DNA of 64,000 nt, taken from contig NZ_JAFKEC010000001.1 in assembly GCF_017848315.1 (NCBI RefSeq), forward strand, positions 245,805-309,804, written 5' to 3'. A program made the position numbers and the translations under genes. The stretch comes from Pseudomonas palmensis. GTDB lineage: Bacteria > Pseudomonadota > Gammaproteobacteria > Pseudomonadales > Pseudomonadaceae. Of the stretch, positions 11,041 through 20,100 are shown in pieces. The notes below the pieces were generated by a model that saw nothing but the letters and a program-made list of their open reading frames with translations, did no database searches and was not told where the DNA came from. Numbering within the stretch: position 1 is the stretch's first letter; each line of letters opens with the position of its first letter.

Positions 11041-11295
11041 TCAGGCCTTGAGCAGCGCGTCGAGCTTGCCGGCGCGCTCAAGGGCAAACAGGTCGTCGCA
11101 ACCGCCGACGTGGGTGCTGCCGATCCAGATCTGCGGCACCGAGGTGCGGCCGGCCTTCTGGCTCATCTCTGCGCGCAGCTGGGGCTTGCCATCGACCTTG
11201 ATCTCTTCGAAGGCCACACCTTTGCTGGACAGCAGCTGCTTGGCACGCGAGCAGTAAGGGCAGTAGTCGCTGGAGTAGACGATGACGTTGCTCAT
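11041..11295 (-). CDS. grxC: Glutaredoxin 3
   Basis: An 84-residue glutaredoxin with the dithiol active site C-P-Y-C at residues 12-15, the TSVPQIWI cis-proline segment and the GGCDDL glutathione-binding motif. It reduces disulphides with glutathione in the cytoplasm. It starts one base after the rhodanese gene's stop, so it is co-translated with it, and lies 34 bp ahead of secB. Confidence 0.96.
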   Translation of the reverse strand: MSNVIVYSSDYCPYCSRAKQLLSSKGVAFEEIKVDGKPQLRAEMSQKAGRTSVPQIWIGSTHVGGCDDLFALERAGKLDALLKA

Positions 11296-11296
11296 G

Positions 11297-11713
11297 TCAC
11301 TTCACCAGCGGCAGGTTGTCGGCCTTCCAGCTCGACACGCCGCCCGACAGCTTGGCGGCGTTGAAGCCGGCCTTGAGCAGGTCGCGGCACACGGCGCCGG
11401 CATGCTGGCCCAGGTTGTCGACCACGATCAGGGTCTTGGTCGCCTTGTGCTTTTCCAGCTCGCCGATACGCGCGGCGAACTTGTCCTGCGGGATGTTCAG
11501 CGCGCCGACGATGTGCCCGGCGGAGAACTCCTTGCTGGCACGGATATCGATGACCAGGCCCTTGTCGGCGTTGACCAGCGCGGTCAGTTCGCCGTTGCTC
11601 AGGCTGCGGCCGCCCTTGCGCGCTTCGGTGACGATCAGCAGGACCAGCAGAACGACGAAGATACCAACCAGCAGATAGTGAGATGTCGCGAATTCGATCA
11701 GGTGAGCAACCAT
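11297..11713 (-). CDS. Membrane-anchored rhodanese-like protein (YibN type)
   Basis: A 138-residue protein with an N-terminal membrane helix (YLLVGIFVVLLVLLIV) and one rhodanese domain. Where active rhodaneses have Cys-x5-Arg, this one reads IVVDNLGQHAGAV, with no cysteine at the active position, as in E. coli YibN. It is therefore probably not a classical sulphurtransferase. It is the first gene of the rhodanese-grxC-secB operon. The start at 11713 is chosen because the longer in-frame extension has no support. Confidence 0.88.
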   Translation of the reverse strand: MVAHLIEFATSHYLLVGIFVVLLVLLIVTEARKGGRSLSNGELTALVNADKGLVIDIRASKEFSAGHIVGALNIPQDKFAARIGELEKHKATKTLIVVDNLGQHAGAVCRDLLKAGFNAAKLSGGVSSWKADNLPLVK

Positions 11714-11927
11714 CAGAGGGTTCCGGGCCGTTAAAAATGATGGGCAGTATACACAGCACCCAAGGCCGGCCAAAGCCCACCGGCACTGGTTGTCGACAGT
11801 AATTCTCATTGCCGGGCTGCTACCCGTCGGGCGGCAATGGCGGGCGCGCAAGGTTAATTCGTCACTGCTGACCAATTTGCCCTAAAATGCGTGTCTTTAT
11901 CACCTGACAAAAGCGCGAGTGGGATAG

Positions 11928-13463
11928 ATGACTAGCACGCCAAAACCCTTGGTCCTGATCATCCTGGATGGTTTCGGTCACAGCGAAAGCCACGAATACA
12001 ACGCCATCTATTCGGCCACCACGCCGGTTTACGACCGCCTGCGCGCCACCCAGCCGCACGGCCTGATCTCGGGCTCGGGCATGGACGTGGGCCTGCCCGA
12101 CGGGCAGATGGGCAACTCCGAAGTCGGCCACATGAACCTGGGTGCCGGGCGCGTGGTGTACCAGGATTTCACCCGCGTGACCAAGGCCATCAAGGATGGC
12201 GAGTTCTTCCAGAACCCGGTGCTGTGCGACGCCGTGGACAAGGCTGCCGGTGCCGGCAAGGCCGTGCACATCCTCGGCCTGCTGTCCGATGGTGGCGTGC
12301 ACAGCCACCAGGACCACCTGGTGGCCATGGCCGAACTGGCCGCGCAACGTGGCGCCGAGAAGATCTACCTGCACGCCTTCCTCGACGGCCGCGACACCCC
12401 GCCCAAGAGCGCACAGTCTTCCATCGAACTGCTCGACGCCACCTTCGCCCGCCTGGGCAAGGGCCGCATCGCCAGCCTCATCGGCCGTTACTTCGCGATG
12501 GACCGCGACAACCGCTGGGACCGCGTCAGCGCCGCCTACAACCTGATCGTCGACAGCACCGCCGAATTCAGCGCCAGCACCGCCACCGCCGGCCTTGAAG
12601 CCGCCTATGCACGCGGCGAGAGCGACGAGTTCGTCAAGGCCACCCGCGTGGGCGAGGCCGTCAGGGTCGAGGACGGCGACGCGGTGATCTTCATGAACTT
12701 TCGCGCCGACCGCGCCCGCGAGCTGTCGCGGGTATTCGTCGAGCCGGACTTCAACGAGTTCCCGCGCGCACGCCTGCCCAAACTGGCCGCCTATATCGGC
12801 CTGACCCAGTACTCGGCCAAGATCGCCGCCCCGGCGGCGTTCGCCCCAGGCAGCCTGAACAACGTACTGGGCGAGTACCTGGCCAAGAAGGGCAAGACCC
12901 AGCTGCGCATCGCCGAAACCGAAAAGTACGCCCACGTCACCTTCTTCTTCTCCGGCGGGCGCGAAGAACCGTTCGAAGGCGAAGAGCGCATCCTGATCCC
13001 GTCGCCGAAGGTCGCCACCTACGACCTGCAGCCGGAAATGAGCGCGCCGGAGGTCACCGACCGCATCGTCGAGGCCATCGAACAGCAGCGCTATGACGTG
13101 ATCGTGGTCAACTACGCCAACGGCGACATGGTCGGCCACAGCGGCGTGTTCGACGCTGCGGTCAAGGCCGTGGAGGCCCTGGACCTGTGCGTGGGCCGCA
13201 TCGTCGAGGCCCTCGACAAGGTGGGTGGCGAAGCGCTGATCACCGCCGACCACGGCAACGTCGAGCAGATGGAAGACGCGTGCACCGGCCAGGCCCACAC
13301 CGCCCACACCACCGAGCCGGTGCCGTTCATCTATGTCGGCAAGCGCAACCTCAAGGTGCGTGAAGGCGGCGTGCTGGCGGACGTGGCGCCGACCATGCTC
13401 AAGCTGCTGGGCCTGGAAAAACCGGCCGAAATGACCGGTACTTCGATTCTCGTAGACGTCTGA
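11928..13463 (+). CDS. gpmI: 2,3-bisphosphoglycerate-independent phosphoglycerate mutase
   Basis: A 511-residue enzyme interconverting 3- and 2-phosphoglycerate in glycolysis and gluconeogenesis. The alkaline-phosphatase-fold metal motifs are visible: LIILDGFGH at the N-terminus, the catalytic serine in [14 protein letters not shown], and the C-terminal NGDMVGHSG and [11 protein letters not shown]. It lies divergent to the rhodanese operon and is followed by envC and ctpA, as in E. coli. Confidence 0.97.
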   Translation: MTSTPKPLVLIILDGFGHSESHEYNAIYSATTPVYDRLRATQPHGLISGSGMDVGLPDGQMGNSEVGHMNLGAGRVVYQDFTRVTKAIKDGEFFQNPVLCDAVDKAAGAGKAVHILGLLSDGGVHSHQDHLVAMAELAAQRGAEKIYLHAFLDGRDTPPKSAQSSIELLDATFARLGKGRIASLIGRYFAMDRDNRWDRVSAAYNLIVDSTAEFSASTATAGLEAAYARGESDEFVKATRVGEAVRVEDGDAVIFMNFRADRARELSRVFVEPDFNEFPRARLPKLAAYIGLTQYSAKIAAPAAFAPGSLNNVLGEYLAKKGKTQLRIAETEKYAHVTFFFSGGREEPFEGEERILIPSPKVATYDLQPEMSAPEVTDRIVEAIEQQRYDVIVVNYANGDMVGHSGVFDAAVKAVEALDLCVGRIVEALDKVGGEALITADHGNVEQMEDACTGQAHTAHTTEPVPFIYVGKRNLKVREGGVLADVAPTMLKLLGLEKPAEMTGTSILVDV

Positions 13464-13486
13464 ACGGCACGCCCCACGCTGCACGG

Positions 13487-13544
13487 TTCAAGCTGCAGGA
13501 GCCAGCGCCACGTGCGCTGCGCCTCTTGCGGCGTGCAGCTTGAA
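13487..13544. repeat. Inverted repeat between gpmI and envC
   Basis: TTCAAGCTGCA and its exact complement, 36 bp apart. No T-run follows, so it is more likely an extragenic repeat than a terminator. Confidence 0.6.
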
Positions 13545-13640
13545 ACAGGCAGCTGAATCGCATCCCGCTTGAAGGTCGTTTTTTTTGATCGCCATGGCGG
13601 GCATACTAGGCCAGTCTCCATCCTGGGTTCCGCCTACTCC

Positions 13641-14927
13641 ATGCTTCGCGCACTTATCCTCATAGCCCTGACCTGCCTGTTCGGCCCGGCATTCGCCGAC
13701 GAGCGCGCGCAAACCCAGCAGCAACTGGACGCCACGCGCCAGGACATTGCCGAGCTGAAAAAGCTGCTTGGCCAGTTGCAGCAGGAAAAGTCCGGCGTGC
13801 AGAAAGACCTGCGCGGCACCGAAACCGAAATCGGCAAGCTGCAAAAGCAGGTGGAGGCCCTGCAGCAGGAACTAAAAAAGACTGAAGGCGAGCTGGAGCG
13901 CCTCGACAAAGAGAAAAAAAAACTCCAGAGCGCCCGCGTTGAACAGCAACGCCTGATCGCCATCCAGGCCCGTTCGGCCTACCAGAACGGTCGCGAGGAA
14001 TACCTCAAGCTGCTGCTCAACCAGCAGAACCCCGAGAAATTCGCGCGCACCCTCACCTATTACGACTACCTGAGCCAGGCCCGCCTGGAGCAGCTGCGCA
14101 GCTTCAACGAGACCCTGCGCCAGCTGGCCAATGTGGAAAAGGACATCGCCCTGCAGCAGGCCCAGTTGCTGGCCCAGCAAGGCACCCTCGAAACCCAGCG
14201 CCAGGACCTGGAAAAGGTCCGCGCCGAGCGCCAGCAGGTGCTGGCCAAGCTCAACAGCGACGTCAAGGCACGCGACCAGAAGCTGGCCGCCCGCGAACAG
14301 GACCAGGCCGACCTCGCCCAGGTGCTCAAGACCATCGAGCAGACCCTGGCACGCCAGGCGCGCGAAGCCGAAGAGGCGCGTCAGCGCGCCCTGCTGGCCG
14401 CCCAGGAAGCCGAGAAGCAGCGCCAGCGCGAAGCCCTGGCCGCCAACCAGGACGCCACCCCGAAAAAGCCCAGGGCAGTGCCCGGGCCGCTGGTTTCCAG
14501 CGACGGCGCCACCTTCGGCGGCGCTTTTTCTGCAGCACGGGGCAAACTTCCATGGCCGGTCAATGGTCGATTGCTGGCACGTTTTGGTGAAACCCGCGGC
14601 GACGACTCGCGAGCCAAGTGGGACGGGGTGATGATCAGCGCCTCCGCCGGCAGCCAGGTACATGCGGTGCATGGCGGGCGCGTGGTGTTCGCCGACTGGT
14701 TGCGCGGCGCCGGACTTCTGGTCATTCTCGACCATGGCAACGGCTACCTGAGCCTGTACGGGCACAACCAGAGCCTGCTCAAGAATGCCGGCGACGTGGT
14801 CAAGTCGGGCGAGGCGATCTCCACCGTCGGCAACAGCGGCGGCCAGGACACCGCCGCCCTGTACTTCGCGATTCGCCAGCAAGGCCGCCCGAGCGACCCG
14901 ACACAATGGTGCCGTGCCCAGGGATAG
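13641..14927 (+). CDS. envC: Murein hydrolase activator EnvC (degenerate LytM)
   Basis: A 428-residue periplasmic protein: signal peptide MLRALILIALTCLFGPAFA, a long coiled coil (about residues 25-260, rich in Q/E/L/K) and a C-terminal M23/LytM domain. In E. coli EnvC the LytM domain is catalytically dead and activates the amidases AmiA/B at the septum through FtsEX. Here HAVHGGRVVFADWL and ILDHGNGYLSLYGHN are present, but the usual metal-binding HxGxD is altered. The start is placed at the signal peptide. Confidence 0.9.
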   Translation: MLRALILIALTCLFGPAFADERAQTQQQLDATRQDIAELKKLLGQLQQEKSGVQKDLRGTETEIGKLQKQVEALQQELKKTEGELERLDKEKKKLQSARVEQQRLIAIQARSAYQNGREEYLKLLLNQQNPEKFARTLTYYDYLSQARLEQLRSFNETLRQLANVEKDIALQQAQLLAQQGTLETQRQDLEKVRAERQQVLAKLNSDVKARDQKLAAREQDQADLAQVLKTIEQTLARQAREAEEARQRALLAAQEAEKQRQREALAANQDATPKKPRAVPGPLVSSDGATFGGAFSAARGKLPWPVNGRLLARFGETRGDDSRAKWDGVMISASAGSQVHAVHGGRVVFADWLRGAGLLVILDHGNGYLSLYGHNQSLLKNAGDVVKSGEAISTVGNSGGQDTAALYFAIRQQGRPSDPTQWCRAQG

Positions 14928-15016
14928 GGGCACATCGTTCATTTCACGCTAGCCCCGCCAACCGGTGCCAGCGACGCTCCCCCGGGGGCAAAACCAGGAT
15001 CAGGAGTTCGTTCGAC

Positions 15017-16336
15017 ATGCTGCATACGCCTCGCCTTACCTCGCTGGCCCTGACCATTGCCCTGGTCATCGGCGCGCCACTGGCCCACGCGGCCGAGCCT
15101 GCCAAGCCAGCCACGGTGGCACCGACCACGGTCACTGCCCAGGCGCCGCTGCCGCTGGAAGAGCTGCGCACCTTCGCCGAGGTGATGGACCGCATCAAGG
15201 CCGCCTATGTCGAGCCGGTGGACGACAAGACCCTGCTCGAAAACGCCATCAAGGGCATGCTCAGCAACCTCGACCCGCACTCCGCCTACCTGGGCCCGGA
15301 AGACTTCCAGGAGCTGCAGGAGAGCACCAGCGGCGAGTTCGGCGGCCTGGGCTTCGAAGTGGGCATGGAGGACGGCTTCGTCAAGGTGGTATCGCCCATC
15401 GACGACACCCCGGCCTCGCGTGCCGGCATCGAGGCGGGCGACCTGATCGTCAAGATCGACGGCCAGCCGACCCGCGGCCAGACCATGACCGAGGCGGTCG
15501 ACAAGATGCGCGGCAAGATCGGCCAGAAGATCACCCTGACCCTGGTGCGCGACGGCGGCACGCCGTTCGACGTGACCCTGGCCCGCGCGGTCATCCAGGT
15601 CAAGAGCGTCAAGTCGCAGCTGCTCGAGGACGGCTACGGCTATATCCGCATCACCCAGTTCCAGGTCAAGACCGGCGAAGAGGTCGGCAAGGCCCTGGCC
15701 AAGCTGCGCAAGGACAACGGCAAGAAACTGCGCGGCCTGGTGCTGGACCTGCGCAATAACCCCGGTGGTGTGCTGCAGGCCGCCGTCGAAGTGGCCGACC
15801 ACTTCCTGACCAAGGGCCTGATCGTGTACACCAAGGGCCGCATCGCCAACTCCGAACTGCGCTTCTCGGCCGACCCGGCCGATGCCAGCGAAGGCGTGCC
15901 GCTGGTGGTGCTGATCAACGGCGGCAGCGCCTCGGCCTCCGAGATTGTCGCCGGCGCCCTGCAGGACCAGAAGCGCGGCGTGCTGATGGGCACCGACAGT
16001 TTCGGCAAGGGCTCGGTGCAGACCGTGCTGCCGCTGAACAACGACCGCGCCCTGAAGATCACCACCGCGCTGTACTACACCCCCAACGGCCGCTCGATCC
16101 AGGCCCAGGGCATCGTGCCGGACATCGAGGTGCGCCGCGCCAAGATCACCAGCGAGCAGGACAACGACAACTTCAAGGAAGCCGACCTGCAAGGTCACCT
16201 GGGCAACGGCAACGGCGGCGCCGACCGGCCTTCGGGCAAGGCCGCGAGCAAGAAGGACCGTCCGCAGGACGACGACTTCCAGCTCAGCCAGGCGCTGAAC
16301 CTGCTCAAGGGCCTGAGCATCACCAGCGGCAAGTGA
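15017..16336 (+). CDS. ctpA: Carboxyl-terminal processing protease (S41A)
   Basis: A 439-residue periplasmic serine protease. The signal peptide ends LAHA-AE; a PDZ domain spans about residues 95-180 (GGLGFEVGMEDGFVKVVSP); the protease domain has the nucleophile in GGSASASEIVAGAL and the lysine in GTDSFGKGSVQ. CtpA-type proteases trim or degrade periplasmic proteins, including murein hydrolases, which fits its place beside envC. The ATG at 15017 starts the signal peptide; longer upstream readings are discarded. The C-terminal tail is low-complexity (G/N/K/D-rich). Confidence 0.94.
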   Translation: MLHTPRLTSLALTIALVIGAPLAHAAEPAKPATVAPTTVTAQAPLPLEELRTFAEVMDRIKAAYVEPVDDKTLLENAIKGMLSNLDPHSAYLGPEDFQELQESTSGEFGGLGFEVGMEDGFVKVVSPIDDTPASRAGIEAGDLIVKIDGQPTRGQTMTEAVDKMRGKIGQKITLTLVRDGGTPFDVTLARAVIQVKSVKSQLLEDGYGYIRITQFQVKTGEEVGKALAKLRKDNGKKLRGLVLDLRNNPGGVLQAAVEVADHFLTKGLIVYTKGRIANSELRFSADPADASEGVPLVVLINGGSASASEIVAGALQDQKRGVLMGTDSFGKGSVQTVLPLNNDRALKITTALYYTPNGRSIQAQGIVPDIEVRRAKITSEQDNDNFKEADLQGHLGNGNGGADRPSGKAASKKDRPQDDDFQLSQALNLLKGLSITSGK

Positions 16337-17109
16337 TGCGCTATCTGCTGTTCGCCCTGCTCTGCCTGGCCGGTACCGCACACGCGGCACCGGCCAAGGC
16401 CTACCTCACGCTGATCATCGACGACCTGGGGCAGAGCCCTGCGCGAGATGCGCGCACCCTGGCCCTGCCCGGCCCGGTCACCCTCGCGATCATGCCCGAT
16501 ACCCCGCACGCCACCGCGTTCGCCCGCCAGGCGCACAAGGCCGGCAAGACGGTGATCCTGCACATGCCCATGGACCCGGCCACCGGCCCCTACGCCTGGC
16601 ACCCGGACACCCCGCTGCCGGAGCTGGAACAACGCCTGGGCGCGGCCCTGGCCAAGGTGCCCTATGCCAGCGGCATCAACAACCACATGGGCAGCCGCAT
16701 GACTGCACAGCCGGTGCCCATGGCCTGGCTGATGGGCGAGTTGCAGCGCCGCCATCTGTTCTTTGTCGACAGCCGCACCAGCGCCGCCACGGTCGCTGCG
16801 GCCAAGGCGCAGGAACAGGGGCTGGCAAGCCTGTCGCGGGATGTGTTCCTGGATGACGTGCGCACCCCCGAGGCGATTGCCGGGCAACTGCGCATCGCCG
16901 TGGAGCTGGCGCGCCGGCAGGGCTCGGCCGTCCTGATCGGCCACCCCTACCCGCAAACCCTGGAGGTGCTCGAACGCGAGCTGCCTCGCCTGAAGGCGCA
17001 GGGCATCGAGTGGGTCGAGATCCACCAGATGATTGCCCTGCGCAGCAACCAGGCAATGGCGGCCCACGGTGCCGGCGGGCGCTATCGCGCCAGCGCCGGC
17101 GGCCAGTGA
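16336..17109 (+). CDS. Divergent polysaccharide deacetylase family protein (YibQ type)
   Basis: A 257-residue secreted protein. The signal peptide LLFALLCLAGTAHA is followed by ayltLIIDDLG, the NNHMGSRMT motif and FVDSRTS, which mark the divergent polysaccharide deacetylase 2 family. The substrate is unknown; the gene neighbourhood (envC, ctpA) suggests the cell envelope. The start overlaps the ctpA stop (TGATG), so it is translationally coupled; a GTG one codon earlier is the only alternative. Confidence 0.9.
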   Translation: MRYLLFALLCLAGTAHAAPAKAYLTLIIDDLGQSPARDARTLALPGPVTLAIMPDTPHATAFARQAHKAGKTVILHMPMDPATGPYAWHPDTPLPELEQRLGAALAKVPYASGINNHMGSRMTAQPVPMAWLMGELQRRHLFFVDSRTSAATVAAAKAQEQGLASLSRDVFLDDVRTPEAIAGQLRIAVELARRQGSAVLIGHPYPQTLEVLERELPRLKAQGIEWVEIHQMIALRSNQAMAAHGAGGRYRASAGGQ

Positions 17110-17114
17110 GGCGC

Positions 17115-20100
17115 CTACGCCAGGGGGCGTAGCGGAAACCAGCCCTTGATGAAGGCCGGGGTGAGGTCGGCGCGCCAGATCACGCCCATCTTGCCGGTGG
17201 TTTTCGCCTCTTCGAGCAGGTCGGCATAGCCTTTGGTGCGTTGCGCCTCCAGTTTGATGTGGCCCTTGCTGAACGCTGCCGTGGGCGTGTCCAGGGCAGG
17301 ATAGTGCAGGTGCACGTACCATTTGTCGCCGCCCGCCACACGCACTTCGTACTCGTCGATGAAGTCGCCGGCCGCCAGGGCCTTGCGCGGCGCCTTGAAT
17401 TCGATGTGCAGTTGCTTGCGCTCCCACAGATACAGCAGGTTGCGCGCGGTGGGCTTCTGCGCCTTGCACATGCTCAGGCGCAGGGCATCGGCTGCGCCCC
17501 TGAGCCCCTGGGCCTCCTGGCGCAGCTGGGCAACGGTGGCCTGCTCGGTATCGGGCAGGCCGCTGTGGCGCTCGAAGTCATCCGCCACGCGGATCAGCCG
17601 ATCGGCCAGGATGGTCAGCGGGAACACGATATCCCCCGGTTGATGCCCGCTGCCGGACAACCCCTGCTGCTTGGCCTTGAGCGGGGCGACCTGATCGAGC
17701 ACCTGGCGCGCCTCGCTGCGCAGGGCCTTGCGCGGCTTGAGGCCGACCGGCGTGGCGGGCAGTACGGTCTTGATCGGGTTCCAGTCATCGCCGCCGTGCT
17801 CGCGGTAGGACGCCACGATGCGGTGGTTGGCATCCTCGATATCCACGATCGGCACCGGCTCGCCGGGCGATGGCGCCCGTACCCGCCCCACCACCACCCG
17901 GCGGGTACGCGTGACGATCACCTTGCGCTTGCGCGTCGGCCGGGGCGTCGTGCTGGTGGCCGGCACCGTGACCAGGCTGTCCAGTTCTGCCCTGGCGCTG
18001 GCATCGAGCTCGTCGAGGGTCTGCACGAACGCCGCCAGATAGTCCTTGCCGGGCACCGGCGCGAACAGGTCGCCCACATACTGGGCAACCGCCTTGGCCC
18101 GCGAGTAGCAGTGCGAGGCCTCGCGCAGCACCTGGATGCGCTCCTGGGGCGTGAACTCCTGGGCATCGATGCCCAGCTGCTCATGCGAAAGCACCCCGGC
18201 GACGATGTCCGGGTCCAGCAGCAAGTCCTTGTAGAACGGGCGCTGGGTGGCGTCCGCGATACGCGTGTCCAGGCTCATGTAGCCGAGGATTTCCAGGTAG
18301 GCCGTGCGGATGCGCTGGGCGCTGAACACCTTGAGCTCTTCACGCTTGGCCTCGCCATAGCGGATGATCTCGTCGGCCGTGGCCTTGACCGCCGGCTCGC
18401 GGCGAACCTCCTCGACCAGGGCGCTGCAGGCCTCGGCCTGCTCCAGGGCCAGCAGGTGGAACGTCTCGTTCTGCGTGTTGGCCTCCAGCAACGCGGAAAA
18501 CGGCTGTGCGGTATCACCCAGGGTGACCTGGAACGCATTCTCGATCCAGGCATCGTGCAACGAGATCTTGAACTGCTTGCTGTGGTACTGGGCCTGCAAC
18601 TGCAGGCGCGCCTGGAAGTTCATCCTGAAGTTCAGGTTCAGCGCCTTGCTGTAGTCGGCCGCAGTGATATGGCCGTAGAAATCCGCCAGTTTCAGGGTTT
18701 CGCGGGCTTCGAGGGTGGTGCGCAGCAGGTCCTTGGCCACCTCGATGAAGGCGTCCTGCTCGACCTTGAGTGCCTGCTCGGCCACTTGCGCACGCGTGCG
18801 TGCCTGCTTCATCGCTACCAGCCGGGTCGCCGTGCGATCGAGCTGGTACTCGCGCTGGGCCTTGAACATCGGGTCGAGCAAGGCGTTGAGCTCGTTGACC
18901 TTGGGGGTCATGGCCACAATGCGCCTGAGGCAATCCTGCTGCGCCGACTCCAGCGTGGCGTTGAGCTGCTGAAGCTGCAGCCTGTTCTGCGCCTTCTTCT
19001 CCTGCAGGCTCATGCGCTTTTTCGGCCCGCCCCCGCGCAGCCCCAGGCGCAGGTCCAGTTGCCAGCTGCCTTCGCTGCTACGCCGCAGCCACGGGCCACG
19101 GCGGCGGCTGTCGAGGGGGTCGACGATGCAGAAGCGCCCCTCCACCTCCAGCACGCGGTACCAGCGGTCATCGAGTTTTACATGCGCGTACCCGTCGATC
19201 AGCGCCAGGCCGCGGCGCTCCCCCGTCTCGATCAGGCCGGTCGGCTCCTGGCCGGGCGTGACCTGCATCGGGCGCAGGAACGCACGCAGCTCGGGCGTCG
19301 CTTCGTTGCGCATGCCGCTCCAGGAGAAGTCCATGGCTGTCGGCAACGCATCGGCACTGCGCAGTTGCGGGCCCAGGGGTTGCTGCACCGGTACCAGCAC
19401 GCCGGTCACCGGCAGCTCGCCGCGCACCGGCAACGTTTGCTGCAGCATCGAGGGCTGCACCTTGATCGGCGTCGCGCGCGCCATGCCGACCTCCCCGGCC
19501 CCGTGCATGAACACCGTGCTCAGGTTGAACAGCAGGTCGACCACGGCCTGGGCGCGCGTGGTGTCATCCCCCTCGCGCAGCGCCTTGAAGTCGCTGTCCA
19601 GGCTGCTGACCAGTTGCACCAGCCATCCGGCGACAGCTGTCGGCCCACGCAGGTAGGGCAGCGCGATATTGAACAGCAGCCAGCCCGCCTCCTTGAAGCG
19701 CAGCCAGCGATCTTCGGCGTTGGATACCGATTGCCGGTCACCCAGGGTGATCAGCGCATCCACCGTACTGGTGTAGAAATGCGCCAGCAGGTCACCGGTC
19801 AGCGCAGCGCCGCCAAGACGCGGCACGTTCACCCCCGGCACAGCCACCGGTTCATCCACCGTGATACCCAGGTGAGGGTTGGCAAAGCCGCCATTGGCAT
19901 AGATGCGCCGGGCGTCCCGTCCCATCCAGCTCAGCACGCTGGCTTGCAGCTCGGGCTCCTCGAGGGCCTTGAACAATGCAGCCTCGCTGGCAAATTCGCG
20001 CAGCAGGGGCTCGAACAGCGGTCGGTACAGCACCCGCTCGGGCCTGCCGGGCAGGGCGAACACGAACATGTTGTCGACCACGTCGGGGCTGGCCCCTTCG